A stretch of 64,000 bases of DNA, taken from Candolleomyces eurysporus (lineage: Eukaryota > Basidiomycota > Agaricomycetes > Agaricales > Psathyrellaceae). Of the stretch, positions 1-13,393 are shown piece by piece; the stretch's first letter is position 1; each line of letters starts with the position of its first letter. The notes beneath the pieces were generated by a model that was not told where the DNA came from, searched no databases, and saw nothing but the letters and a program-made list of their open reading frames with translations. Location of the stretch: NCBI GenBank assembly GCA_027579435.1, contig JANBPK010000744.1:50283-114282 (forward strand). The letters are read 5' to 3'. Position numbers and translations under genes: made by a program.

Positions 1-2752
1 TCCCTGGCAATCACAAGTCACAAGTATCAGCACAAAANNCNNTCCGCATATAGTACACAAGATAAGGTCGATACTACGGTCGGAAATAGATGCAGAAACG
101 GGGTCCAATAATCGAAACGCGCTGAAANGTCATGAACTGGAAATCAGGAAACGGGGCGGCAGGNAGAATAATTTAACATCGTAACTCTTCATAAAAGCCG
201 AAACGTAAAACTGGTCATAATACGGAAACCCGAGAAAACTGATTTCATAGATTTTTCCGGACGACGACGGACGGAAACGATTCGATTTGATTATTGAGAC
301 TTGCGGTCAAGACTTGAAAACACGACAACATCTGGAACGGCCGGGATCTTAATGGGCGCACCGATATCGATCGTAGCAGATTCTCCATTCGAACCCTCTA
401 GCTCTGGATCGGAAAAGACTGAAAAAACCGTTGTATCTAGCCTACACGGGACAAAACGGCCACAGACAGAGAGAACGCACCGTAGAGATAACCGTGCTTG
501 TCGACGAACCGCTCAAGGGTCTTAGGATCCGCTTCACTCAGTGGAACACGGTGAATGAGCTTTGGATTAATATCATCGGACATCCAAACGCCCACGAGGG
601 ATACCTGGGGCCTGCCCTGCCAGGTCTGCGTGGTAGGCATCGTTGCGCGATGGCAGGTCCCAGGGACGCCTGGCAAGACTTGGGCAGTAGCTGGGGGCTT
701 TCGCACCCCGGGAGCCTTTGCGATGACGAAGGCAGGTATATCCTTTATACATCAGGCACCCCACGATCAAAGCCAGGAACAAAGTCGCCAAAGCTGGTAA
801 GTGCGGGTTAAGGAAGCACTGAGACACAGAGAAGCGGGAGGGTACAGACAAATGAACAAAATGTCAGTTGATCTGTATTGAGATGGTTCTGCATTTTGTC
901 GTTGGAGGAGAGTGGGCATCTTATGAAGGGCATCGAGAATGCAGATAGGATGAGACGTCTGTTCACCAGGCTTTATCCCCCCCCNTCCCCTTGGCGCTCA
1001 TTGGGGACTTGCCGTTTTGAGAACATGTTGTAATACCCCGTGAACAGATGGTGTAAGGAACGTGTCTGGCGTAAGTCCTTTTGTCCACTGTAAATGGTAT
1101 CGAAGCTCTACAGCTTTTTTACAGCTTTCTGTCATGGCGGCGGCATTCCGGATAACCTTAAGGGAACGGTCAACTCAATGACCGCCCTATTTCTGATTTC
1201 CATTCAATCATGATGATGAATATAACGGGTTTGGCGATGAAGTGGGCTATTCCTTTAGGACTACGTACATTTCTTTTCCCCAAATGGTTTACTATTGTGC
1301 AAGAAGGGTTATGGACGTGATTTTGCGCCCACTACGGGCACTTGAAGGAAATTTGACGGTAAATTTTTCTTTACCGCCGGACTCTTAGGTCGTGAGGCAC
1401 CGGGTACTAGAACAAGGTCAGGACGATACAGCAATGGATCGGAATGGAAGCCAGCGTACCGGTCTTGGTAGGAAGGCTGATCGGAGTTGACGTTGTTACT
1501 CTGATAGAAGGGCTGGATGGACTCGATGTTGACTGGGAGCGTGGTGGAGCTCGTGCGAGGCTCCCATATGATCGCGTGTTAGCTGTTATTCGCTCAATTA
1601 ATGACGCTCCATCCTTTCTCACTGAGACCAGAGCACGTACTTGGAGAGTTTAACCTTCGATTTTGTGACTCCTGCAGGCGAACCCATCTGTCCCACACAG
1701 CTATAGCATAGAGCAAGAGCATCCCAAACATGAGGAAGACTGGCAGGGTGGGTTAGCACTCAGTCTAACGCAGGGTAGTGACCTGAATACCTACCACCCG
1801 CTATACTGTCTGACAGGGACAGGTGGATTGTACCTATGCTGGATGTTGCATAACTGTTGCTGGTTTCGACTGCATCACTGGTTGTAGGCAAAGTCGGAAT
1901 GAACATGGTGTTCTCGTTTTCGTGGACAACAGCACCGAGCCTGGGTGATATATACCCAAGCTGTGGACTACGTAGCCCACGTAAAGAGAGGGAAGGCAGT
2001 GGCTCACACCCACACCCCAAGAAGTCTTGGTCGGAAACAGATTCTATAAGAGGACAGACAAGGCNGTGTACNACACCCCAACCNGATCNGTCGATCGGTC
2101 TTCAAATATGGGTGGATGCAGGTTAATTTGACAGCCAAGCCTCGGAATATGGTCGGAAAGCGGTCACCCTGGTCTCTCCTGGCGCTTATTGCAAGGCTTT
2201 AAGTGGAAGATTAGAGTGAGGAGTAGTTCCATGTTGCTCTACATTGCATGACTCCCCAGATAGATCATGCTATCAGAAGCACAGTACTGTTCCAGAGCCA
2301 TTCCAGGGAGCGGTGGCCTCGTAGCCCAGAAGATCCCGTTTGGCTGTGAAGCGGGTACTGGCAGTTGAGGGTGGAGCTTAGCTCGTGGTCGGAGTGAGGC
2401 GGTGGATGGCTGGGTNCAAGCTGCGGCCTGCCTTGGGCCTGCCATNGNCNTGCCAGCGATGACGACATCCGGCTGAAAGGGACGCCCGGCCCGCTGCTAT
2501 TGAACAGGCCGCAGGCCGTGGGAAGTTGGCTTCGAACGGAATCGGAATGGTTCACTGGGCCCATCGGTCATATCTCCCGATCTCTCCCTCCCATTTCTCC
2601 TAATATCTGTCCGAGAGTCGTNGAAAGCCACCAGGAAAAATCTGGCNCAAAAGGAGGGACGCCAGTCGAATATAGTTAGCTCTCTAAAATGTAACCGACT
2701 TCACACNCCTGACATTTCTGTATGTGTAGCGTTTCAGAGACTATTCCATGTC
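1..2752. other. Region without a confident gene
   Basis: No recognised protein family is encoded here on either strand. The only coding-like signal is on the minus strand at about 437-851. One frame has a hydrophobic stretch followed by basic residues, which would suit a single membrane segment and a cytoplasmic tail. An overlapping frame reads a plausible soluble stretch containing SDDINPKLIHRVPLSEADPK. These two pieces could be exons of one unknown membrane protein, but I found no convincing splice-linked model. Several N bases and a C-rich tract near 980-990 add uncertainty. Confidence 0.3.
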
Positions 2753-5700
2753 ATGACATTTTCAGCACCTCTAACGTTCTACAACGCGGCATGCCTCTCA
2801 GAAAGTCAGATTAGAGATCCTGCACAATTCCATGCCATTGAATCGACTCTCTTGGGAAGCAAGCCGACTGCACTGAAGGCATGGGGAGGAAGCAAGGACG
2901 CAGATGCAAGTGGGGTCGTGGTCGGATGTGAGGACGGGACGNTNTACCTGTTCTCAACNCCGATGGTTGACAATGCGCCGGTACAACCTCCCACNCCAGA
3001 AAGACGAAAACGTCGACCCCGAAGTCCGGTACATGTCCACAAAAGATCTCGACCTGCATCTCCCCTTCCGAGCGCCTTGCCCGTTTCTCCTACTTTCAAC
3101 GTGGCCAGAGTTGCCTCTGTATCAGGAATAACCGCTGAACAAGTTGAAGCNCCTAGNAACTATGTCGATTTCGAAGACGAATCTGAGCGGCTGAAGGATA
3201 TCCTAAAGGGCAGGAATCCTCGGGAAAGAGAGCGAGTATCGTTCGAAACTGCATCACTCGTAACGATATCGCCAGCACCCTCCGTGACTTTGGAACTAGA
3301 TCCGGTATCGAAAAAAAGCAAGGGAGGCTCCCCAAAATCATTCATATCTACGATGACCTCACCCGAAACGCGATCACAATGTTCCTCCAGCTTGCCCTCT
3401 CCAAAGGAGAAACTATCAGATTCTACGAACTTCCTGAACCTTCAGTGCCATATCGTTCCTGCAAATGCGGGATANGGAAATGCTATCCGCTCCATTGAAG
3501 TGCTGGAAGAGAACGATGTCATGGTTGCCTTGCAAGAGAGTGGCCATCTCAGCATCTATTCGTTAAAGGACGGGGGTTGCATCTCTACAGCTTTTGCTCC
3601 TTCGTACAGTAGCGCNCCTCNTTCCCGGGACGTTTGGACATGGTCATCCCTTCGAAGCGCAGTTGTTGATGAGGTGAGTGCCTCCNCGTACCGCGAGTCC
3701 CCTNATCTTTGACAGTTCCATAAGACTTCTGTTTTACTAGTTACCGCCGCCACGGACTCCAATACTTCAGCGGCTACTCCTGATAAGGAGGAAAANTCGA
3801 CGGAGAAGTCCCAGACGATAGCATTAAAACTCACAACAGGTCCCAATGCTATCTCCATGGACAAGCTGGCAGCATGGGTGCTGGAAGGGCCTGCCCACGG
3901 CATCGGGATTTTCAAGGAATCCGACAGTAAGTATTTCTTGGCTTTCATGCTCCCAGACTTNACATTGCTCACTGCTTTTCCTAGACTCTTCCACTCTGTT
4001 TTCCATCAGTTCGGAAGGGCACTTCCTCGTTCGCCGGATCGGGGTGCAGGAACCCCCGGTCGAAACGGCGCCGTCCTCTGCATCTGTTTCAGANACAGAT
4101 TCGACACTCCATCTTGCACTTCCGAAATCTCTCAAGGCCATTGTCTCTCGGTCTTCGGANACTCTTCCACTGGTNCAGCCAGCTACCCCAACCATCCAGG
4201 CGACTGTGCATGAAACACTCGATGTCGGCAACCTCATATCCGACTCTACCGTCAGCGGTCTCAGTACAAGAAACGTCGACGAGAAACTCCTTGGTATTGT
4301 CTGGGCTCATCGTGAGCTGATTGTAGGTCAGATTTCTCGAAACATAGGCACACGATCACTGAACCACCGNTCATAAGATATTCGAATATCACGCTTATGC
4401 ATTGCGCAAGCTTCTGGAAATCGACGTATCCTATCTTGAAGATGTGGAATGGCTGGACAACGAAACATATGCTCTATCTTTTCCGGTATACGCTCCTCCT
4501 TCGCTTTGCNAGGACANTTGTTGATTTTCTTGGACAAACAGGATCGAATAGAAATCTACAAACTACAGTCTGTCAATGCGGACAATGATCGCATCGACCA
4601 AGAACTAGGCCCGCACCCTGACTCGCGTTACAGGTATGAGATGTGGTCCGAACGAGGTTTCCAAAAGCTCAACCCCAGCTCCAGTCCGACTCTTCTCCGT
4701 AAAATACCAACAGATAGTCACGATGCTTGCACATTTTCGTCGTCTACAAAGTTGGTACTATTCAGCTTTAGCGAAGGAGGCCGGCGTCAACTCGTCTCGT
4801 ACAACGTCCTTCCCAATGCCGAAGGAGTCGTACCAAGAGAGAGACCGTTCATCCTTTGGCAATCGGCCGTGCGGAGACGAGGCATCGAATCGGCTGTACT
4901 GCAGACCTCGTCAATTCCCCTCGATTTTGACTCAATAGTTCTCGGTTATTGTGGGTTACGAGTTCTTTGATTTTCCACTTCATCGAAAAAGCTGAACTTN
5001 CTCGACTAGCCGATGGACGACTGCGGCAATATTCTCTGCAGCGATTGGTGTCCAAGAATGATCATTCTTTATCCACTGCTTCTGCTCTCAGACAATCTGA
5101 GCCTGCCGTCCCGGGTTCGATTGTCNGTTTGCATTGCTCGCAGAACCCGAGAACGAAAGAGAGATACCTNGTTGGTGGTGCCGACGATGGATCCATTCTG
5201 ATGTGGAGCATAGCGTACGGTCTATTTCACAAGTATNCTTTGCTTTCATTCTCAGTCTGACTTCATCTACTCTCAGAACCCTTGAGCTNTGCGCCGGATG
5301 GATAATATTCTCGACACCGCTCGTGAAAGTCGTCGAGTTNCAGGATGACACCGGTCCGCTNCGTGGCTGCATTCTTTGCGTAGCGCAGGANGGCACGATC
5401 GCAGTCATTGCAGTGGATGGTTTCCAATTGTAAGCAAGGCANGCTGTTGTGTTACGATGATGAACTCATGCACTCCTCTGTCCTAGTTTGTATATGATCC
5501 CTGGAGCTCCGTCACCGCTGACACGAATCTCGTTGGGAGAAAGTAACCTTGTCTTGACCTATGGAGATTCGATCGCCCGATTGTGGGATGTGCAAACGAA
5601 GGAATTTTGGAGGTCCATGTCTATTGATAAAGCTGAAGAAATGTTTTCGCAAGGAGGGTGGAAAGCACTGTGCGTACCGTCTCCTATGGTTCAGCTACAA

Positions 5701-7849
5701 TATATTGATATAGTGCTAGGGACCTGATTGGTGCTGATATCCCACTTTCGCAATGGTCCACAGTGGCCCCTGCGNTTAGCGGAACCGACGCAGGTATGCC
5801 GCTATCCTCAGCTCAAAGATGCTTTGTTAACACGGAATCTACCCTAGCCGCCACGCTTGACCTTTCCCTTGACAAGGTTGTGACTGATTGCATTTCAATA
5901 ACCAANACTATCAGCACCAGTCGCGATGAAGTACGGAACATCCTTCAGGCACTNGAGAGACTGCGTCTGCTTCTGTCCGTTGTGATNACACCGGGATTGA
6001 ACGGTGACGTAGACTCCATTTGCACTGGGAAACTTAAGCTGCGATCCTGTACGGCTGGCGTTGGATTCACTAGGTGTGTTCCATGATCTCATNTTGAGGT
6101 TCATGACTAACGNGCCAAATGCTCAGCCATGCCACTACTACACTCTACCCAGTAAATGGGCCCCACCACATTTGGTCCATATCCGGGAATGTATCTGCGG
6201 CACGAATGTTAGCGATAGTCTTTATTCTCCGAGCTATGGCACTGTTTGAAGGTAAATCTTACACTTTCANGGAGGTATCATACTGAGCGTTGTATTAGAG
6301 CTTTCTGANGCGGCAAATACTGTCATTGCGTTNTACACGCTTTCTCTGCAATCGTGTGTCGGCTCGCAATACGCACCACCTAGCCTGGANTGGCTCGGGC
6401 AGCGCTGGTTCTCCGCTCCGCGTAAGCNGNCTTGNAATGAGCCACNCTGNNTTCGTACTAATCGAAGAATATTNTAGCNGATTTNCGCGCGTCNATGAGA
6501 NTAGTGTTCGAGGCTACCCTTGCCCAGGTCGCNGATCAAGATGCCATGAAGCTCGCTGANAAATGGCAACAGCACCGTTGGTATTATCTTCCCCNTCTGG
6601 TANTCTCATGNCTTAAAGAGTCCTAGTCCCTTCCTTGCAGCCTCAAGCGTCAAGAGAAAGTGAGGTCGCTGCCTTATCTTTCCTGCTATGTGGTTCTATT
6701 GCTGCTGAAAAGTTCAACTTACTTTCTGTCAAGTTCGTNCTTCCTCTGNTAGANCGNATTCTCTGNCTCATTTTTTGNTCAGTGCGCTCACGGATATNAC
6801 CAAGTCACTGACCCTCTACCTCCATGATGAAGATTCTAACCACAGGGTCCTGGCGATCGATATATGCTCCAAGGGCTTCCATGTCTGGCAACGCTATATC
6901 GACGCGATGGAAATACTTCGTGCACTCTTCAGTCTAGCGACGGGCGTTCGAAAGGATTCCATCTCCGTGCAGAATGTGGCTGCCCAAGCAAGAACAGCCG
7001 TGCTCACCCTCGCGACAAACCATACCGCGTTGTTCATGTCGACACTCTGCCTCGATGTTCTGAACCCTCCCACNTTGGAGCATCGCCGGTCTGTCATGCA
7101 GATTATCGCATTCTTGATTAGAAANGTAGCNAATTTCCTTGACTTCATTTCTTCAACCTGTNCTTATTNCGGTNTANAGCGTCGACATATTCTCCAGCCC
7201 AACCTGCCCAGGCTNATGGAGGCTGTTGTCAAGTCTTTGGATCCCAACTCAAATGTCAATCGAGAAGCCGTTTTGGACACGGCAACTGAAATCATCGGTT
7301 TCGTCGTGAAACAGTAAGTGGGATTTCAACTACTACCATCTCGAATAGTAGAATCCAATGCTGAACTTCNTGTAGCTTCCCCACAGTTGACTTCCACATG
7401 AANACTCAGCGACTCGCTGTGGGAACAAACGAAGGAGCGGTTGTGATGTACGACGTTAANACCGCTATCCGTNTGTANGTTCTTGAAGGTCACAAGAGGC
7501 AGTTGGCNGCGTGCAGCTTCTCTCCTGATGGTCGGAGACTGGTGACGCTATCGCTGGCTGAGCAAGCTGTTCTGATCTGGAAGGTTGGCTCGAGTTTTTC
7601 AAGTTTCTTCAATCCTGGTGCTCCNCCNAGGCAAGGACATGGTGGCTCAGAGCCATTCAAGACCNTGGAGTTCCATATTGGAAGTGAAGGTCNGTGNNTT
7701 TTCAANNGCAATGAGACCATTATCGATTAATNTTCGTTCCAGCTGAGATGACGGCCGAAGAAACCTTGGACTTGGTTAAGTTCGAATGGGTGGCTGACCG
7801 CAGTGTCAAAGTTAAAATCCGAGACACTATTCTTACATTTAGCACATGA
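2753..7849 (+). CDS. WD40-repeat protein, WDR7/rabconnectin-3-beta-like
   Basis: A large multi-exon gene for a WD40-repeat protein. The start is taken at the ATG of MTFSAPLTFYNA, where an open frame of over 300 codons begins. That first frame has an early beta-propeller blade, a basic Ser/Pro-rich linker and a further WD-like stretch. After roughly ten introns come an alpha-helical region (about 6775-7317) and a C-terminal propeller with FSPDGRRLVTLSL and VLIWKVGSSFSSFFNPG. The last exon follows the acceptor near 7741, reads EETLDLVKFEWVADRSVKVK and stops at 7847-7849. Propeller, helical middle and C-terminal WD blades followed by a short tail match fungal WDR7 relatives. In animals WDR7 works with DMXL proteins in V-ATPase assembly on endosomes, and that role is inferred here. 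N bases prevent a clean full translation, and exact exon limits are uncertain. Confidence 0.7.
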
Positions 7850-8361
7850 GACGTTGATNTAGACATTTTTGGATTCCAGCCACATCCGGAACTTTTTNGT
7901 TGTCCTCCTCCTGCGCTATTTTTGCGAACGTCGCGTATGTTATCTCTCCCTATTGCACACGGATACGATGAACACTCGGTGAGTCGGTGCGGAATTAACA
8001 ATAAATGAGGTATTTTTGTTTCATTTNTAAGACACGCGCTACATAACTTACTCTCCTAACAGGTGCAGTGCTGATGATGAGTTCATCCCGTCGACTGATC
8101 CTGCAGCTGTCCTGTCCGTGGTAACTACCGTCATTCATCACAATGGCCCTATGGCTATTATACCGCAGAAAACGCACGTCATTTTATGCTACTGAGCGAT
8201 TTCTGCCATGTTACGATAAGTCGCGCTATTTATGCTCACCAGACCAGTCTGGCTTAGGGCAATTGAATGTTTTCATCGATGGCAAGCGTGACCCANCCGA
8301 CAAGGGAGGTATAATACAGAGGTGCCCACGCCTGAGTTTATCGTCCACTTTCNCTTTCAAT

Positions 8362-11300
8362 ATGTCAAAAGACTCGGAGCTGCCTGACACCACCCCTGTA
8401 GCTATGCAGGCGAAAAGGACAGCCTTGAACGTCGGCGGACTTGTTCTACTCGCTTTGAGCTTTCAGACTCTCGGTAAGCACATTATCAATTTGATTTCGN
8501 CNAGGGCTAATACTACGCAGGAATCATCTACTCTGACATTGGAACGTCCCCGCTTTATGTCTTGAACGGCATCTGGCCTTCCTCTGGNCCACTGCCCCCA
8601 AGAGAGGATATCATTGGTGGTATCAGNGCCATTGTNTGGGCGCTCACATTNCTACCTTTGTTGAAATATGTATGANGTTGCNCTGGCCACAGTGCATGTC
8701 AAGACACTCATGACGATCTAGGTTGNTATTTCCTTGTATTTCGGCACCCGCGAAGGTATGTAGTTCTCTATCGTCGGNGTCCTCCATAAATTAANTCCAT
8801 CATTCAAGGGGAGGGCGGCTCGTTTGCATTGTTTCAAGGACTTTATCCTGCGGCCGACCCAGATTATGATGCAGATAGGACGCTNACCGGTGAAAGTGAG
8901 AGTCGAGTGCCTTTAAGCAACCACAGCACNACCCGACCCTTCAAGGAGAGGATACGGTTCCCGCTGCTACTATGGGTAAGCATTGAATCTTCTCCACGCA
9001 ACTCCACGTGCTAAGCCTGAGCTCAGTCTTTGTTCGGAACTGCGTATGCTCCTCATCGAAGTTGCACCGCGTCTTCTGACCACACCGCTTCGCAGCCTGA
9101 CAATGTCAGATGGCGTCCTTACCCCCGCTGTCTCAATTACAAGTGCAGTTTCGGGAATCGCGGTCGCAAGGCCAAGTGTCTCCTCAGATATTGTGCCCAT
9201 TTCCATCGTTTGTCTTTTTAATGCCCTTTGAATCCTCATGGGTGGTGACTATTGACTTTCACAGGCTTTTATACTAGTACTGTTTTTTGTCCAGCAATTC
9301 GGAACAAGCAAACTTGCCTTCACTTTTGCTCCCAGTACGTGTAGTTCTAGGAAAAAGGTGCTGATTGGCTGATGTTACTTTAGTCGCATTCTTGTGGTTT
9401 CTTTTGCTCATGGGCACCGGAATCTACAACACCACGTACTTTCCCGGCATATTTCGTGCCTTTGACCCCTCAAGGGCTGTTATGCGTACGTTTCGTTCCC
9501 AAATGACTGCTGTCCGAAACTCAAGGCTATTAGTATTTGTACGGACGAAGAATTATGATCTGCTGAGCGGTGTACTACTCGCCGTCACCGGCTGCGAAGC
9601 AATGTTCGCGAAGTATGCTCTTGTTCAGCTTAGAAGCTTTGGAGCACCCGTACTCATACCCTCTTATCTAGCCTTGGACAATTTAACGCCGCGTCTATTA
9701 GGGTGAGAGCCTTTTTATTCTGTGGTAGAAAGTCGTAACCCTGGGGCTGATTCACCCGCTTTCAGCTTTCTTTCTGCGTTCTGGCATATCCCGCACTCAT
9801 TCTAGCCTATCTCGGCCAAGGAGCGCGCTTGATTCACGATGGCGAACCGGCCCTCGATAACATATTTTATCGAACTATCCCTGGTCCCGTCGACGNAGCT
9901 CTCTACTGGTATGAGCCTTAGAATCCTTCAGGCCCAGCTTCTCCCTGATGGCTTGTATAGGATCATGTTCATATTTGCTGTCCTGGCTACGGTATGTTAT
10001 GCGTTTGACTTCGAGTATCGCTGCAGCAGANNCTAANNTAGTTTTGTTCGCAGCTCATTGCCTCCCAGGCNATGATCACGGCTACGTTCAGTCTTACGCA
10101 GCAAGTCATTAATCTGAAGTCNCTTCCGCCCATTAGAATGGTGCATACTTCGGAGACAATTCAAGGACANGTTTACGTTCCTGCGGTGAACTGGATNNTG
10201 ATGATCATAACCATNATCCTCGTCGCGGCTTTCGATAACTTGTCNAATTTGACGAACGCGTATGGCTTCGCCGTGGCGACGGTGATGCTATCCACCACTG
10301 GATTATTAGCTATTCAGATGTTCTTCGTGAAGAAATGGCCGATCGTAGTTCCTCTGCTGTTCTTCTTGGTCTGGGGTTTCCTTGACGGTGAGTNGTCGAC
10401 TCGGTATCTCTANGGTGTANAATCTCATAGCCCCTCCGTCGCAAGCTTTGTTCTGGGGAGCCTCGCTCAAAAAGGTCCCGCACGGTGCTTGGGTGCCGTT
10501 GATGATGGGGTGTATCCTGTGAGTATTCACTTCAGTTTCCGGNTGGCCGTTCNGAGTNGCTAATAATGCGGNCCTTCCAGCGAAGGGATCATGGTCCTTT
10601 GGACATGGGGCAAGGTGAGTGAAANTATTCTGACNNGGTTGTGATANAGTACTCATGACCGTCTCAGAGGCTGGAAGACAAGTTTGATGGCGCGAATAGA
10701 ATGAACCTTCGTCATTTCATCAGCGTTAGTCCTAGTTCNGGCAAGTCTTCCCGACACCAAAGCGGATTCTCGACGCCGATTCAAGTTGTGGAAGACGAGG
10801 AAAACGAGCCTCCTCAAAGCTTTTACTTNGTGGAGAAGTCTGGCAGCCATGACTGCGACACGCCACAGAATGATACCNCNATCACTGTACGAAAGGATTT
10901 GGCGAGAATTCCCGTTTGTGCGCTCTTCTACAAGATAGCGCAGGGACAGGGTGTTCCTCANACCTTTGTCGGTCAGTATTTNGGAACCGATGNGGATATT
11001 CNGGTCACTCATGTTTTGTCACAGGGTTTACTCGNCAATGGCCTGCGCTTCCGAGAGTTGTGGTGAGCAAAATCGAGTTTGAGAATACACATTCCTCCTA
11101 AAATACTCTCGGGAAGATTTTCTTGTCAGTTTGCGTTGTCTCCGTGGCTCGTGTCGCCCCAGAAGACAGGTACATCGTCAACAAGGCGCGATCACTTGAA
11201 GGGCTNTACGGAGTGACCTACTACATCGGCTTTCGGGAAGAATTCGACGTCAAGGTGCGATCTATGCTTAGANACGAGAAACTCGCNCTGACGACAGCCT

Positions 11301-11694
11301 CTTTCCAACCAACGGNAGGTGGATGAAGTAGTCAGCAAAATTGTCCAACTTGANCGGGCAGTGAATCCGAATGCTGCACCTGTCGTTGAAGAAATTCGAG
11401 CTGTCTCCAAGGACGCAACCCATGTGTCAGTATTAACAGTGAATTTCTCCCCATACGATTTTAATGGACTCGGATTTCGTTCATAGGGCTCCTCACTATC
11501 ATGTTATGGCGAAGCCTGTTCATACTGGATTTGCTGCCCCAGTTCTGAACTATCTGAGGAAGTTTTTCATTGAGGATCTCTATCGTCGTTTGGGTAAGTC
11601 AGAGATATAGCCTTATGACCGGCCGAAGCTTATGCGTTTAATAGCAACTATGTTCCCGGAGACNGCAAATTGGGTGACCTCGTCCGACAAGTAG
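8362..11694 (+). CDS. HAK/KUP-family potassium transporter
   Basis: High-affinity K+ uptake permease of the HAK/KUP/Kup family, a multi-pass plasma-membrane protein (family knowledge). The start ATG gives MSKDSELPDTTPVAMQAKRT, followed by the first membrane segment (GGLVLLALSFQTLG). After an intron comes the family signature SDIGTSPLYVLNGIWPSSGP. Further exons encode FVQQFGTSKLAFTFAP, GTGIYNTTYFPGIFRAFDP, AYLGQGARLIHDGEPALDN, an ATFSLTQQVINLKSLPP-like stretch, NLTNAYGFAVATVML and a hydrophilic C-terminal domain. The last exon ends MFPETANWVTSSDK, with the stop at 11692-11694. The gene has many short introns and several N bases, so only the outer limits and the domain order are firm. It lies between the WD40 gene and RanGAP on the same strand. 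HAK transporters occur patchily in fungi. Confidence 0.85.
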
Positions 11695-11992
11695 GTGGTT
11701 TCGGGCNTCTAATATTGGCAAGCAAAATTAACGAATCTCNNCNAGGATCATCCACGTTGGTGTAAANGCCTCNATATGAGCCNACAANCTCTTCGCTTTC
11801 TTGATCAACGTAGATACCAGCTCACAATGTATCGGTTTCTTGCCCAATATATCTCTTTTCTGGCAATTTCGATGGCAACTCCGTTGATTAGATAGATGAC
11901 CGATTATCAAAAGTGGCAATTGTTGATCAACCCTTTCGCAACGCTCAGCATGGCCAATTTAATCTTCTTTACTCCTCCTATCACTGTTCATA

Positions 11993-13238
11993 ATGGTCAC
12001 GACGGTTTTTTCGCTGAAAGGAAAGGGCCTCAAGCTCGATACACGGGCTGATATAGAGCCATACCTGAAGGGAGTCGATCCAACGGCCCTGGAGGAAATT
12101 CATCTTGAGGGCAACACCCTTGGAGTCGACGCGTCCCAAGCACTGGGGGAGTTCATCTCACAGGCCAAGCAGCTCAAAGTACGTTTCCTAGACCTTCTTC
12201 AGCGAGTATATGACACNAAATCGCGTCTAGATCGCCAATTTTGCAGACATTTTCACTGGTCGTCTGATCTCCGAGATTCCACAAGCCCTCAGTGCCATCT
12301 GCGATCCTCTCATCGACAAAACCTCCCTCGTAGAGATCAACCTCAGCGATAATGCCTTTGGTGGACGCTCTGTCGACCCCATCGTTCCACTTCTCACGAA
12401 GAATCGGAACTTCCAGATCCTCAGGCTCAACAATAACGGCCTGGGTCCCGCAGGAGGCGCAGTCATCGCAGGTGCACTGCTCGAGTCAGCGAAACTATCA
12501 AAGGCAGCAGGCGTCAAGTCGAATCTACGAACGGTCATCTGCGGTCGTAATCGACTGGAGAACGGATCTGCTCCGGTGTGGGCAGATGCGTTCGCAGAAC
12601 ACGAGGGACTCGTTGAAGTTCGCATGCCGCAGAACGGGATCCGAATGGAGGGAATCATCGAGCTCGCCCGTGGATTGTCGAAAAACCCTCGCATCGAGCA
12701 CCTCGATTTCCAGGATAACGCGTTCACAGTTGGGGAAGATTTGTCAGGGATTGAGGCGTGGTCGAAAGCTTTGTCCTCNTGGCCAGAGCTGCACACCNTG
12801 AATCTCTCCGATGTCCTTCTATCGGCAAGTGGCGAGGTCCCACAGCTTCTCAAGACGTTGGTTGAGGGGTCGAATCCCAAGTTGAAGAATCTGCAGCTGC
12901 AGAATAATAACCTCGAGACCGAGTCGTTTGCGATATTGGCAGGAGCCATCACGACAACTCTCAAAAATATTAGCAGGCTGGAACTGCAGTGGAACGATGC
13001 AGAGGAGGATGACGAACATCTCGAAACTCTTTCTTCAAGCCTTAAGCAGCGCGGTGGAAAGTTGNTCGCAACAGACGAAGANGAAGAAGAAGAGGGCGAG
13101 GAGACAGAGGAGAAGGAATTAAAGAAGGAGGCACCGGTGGTCGCTGAGGCGATCAGGGAGGAAGAGAAGGAGCCAACGAAGACAGACGATACGTCGACGG
13201 ACGACCTGATAGCTAAACTGAGCCAAGTCAAGATCTAG
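11993..13238 (+). CDS. rna1: Ran GTPase-activating protein (Rna1/RanGAP1 orthologue)
   Basis: GTPase-activating protein for Ran. It acts in the cytoplasm to convert Ran-GTP to Ran-GDP and so drives nuclear transport. Two exons, 11993-12178 and 12231-13238, join in phase 0 to give 397 residues, close to the size of yeast Rna1. Leucine-rich repeats run through most of the protein (EINLSDNAFG, ILRLNNNGLGPAG, EHLDFQDNAFT, LQLQNNNLE). The start of exon 2 encodes ANFADIFTGRLISEIPQAL, which contains the catalytic arginine of the family (FTGR, equivalent to Arg74 of fission yeast Rna1). The C-terminus has the expected acidic Glu-rich tail, followed by a Lys/Glu/Thr-rich end. All key features are present. 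It converges on the SAC3-like gene downstream. Confidence 0.95.
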
Positions 13239-13393
13239 TAAAGATCAGACCTTTGTATATCCACATTCCAGACATGGGCGACATTCCGCAAATACCCTGT
13301 CANCTACATACTTCTGAGGTAGATATCGATTACATTTAACGTGTTGTAGACCACATCGTAGGATTTCTCGAATATTGGACAACGTATGAGGTG

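Noticed and set aside
2239..2564. Overlapping minus-strand ORFs with Pro/Ser/His-rich translation.
   Set aside because: Low-complexity composition, internal N bases and no family resemblance; more likely upstream sequence of the WD40 gene.
12227..13231. 334-codon open frame on the minus strand, Ser/Arg-rich.
   Set aside because: It lies opposite the intact RanGAP leucine-rich repeats and is a shadow of them.
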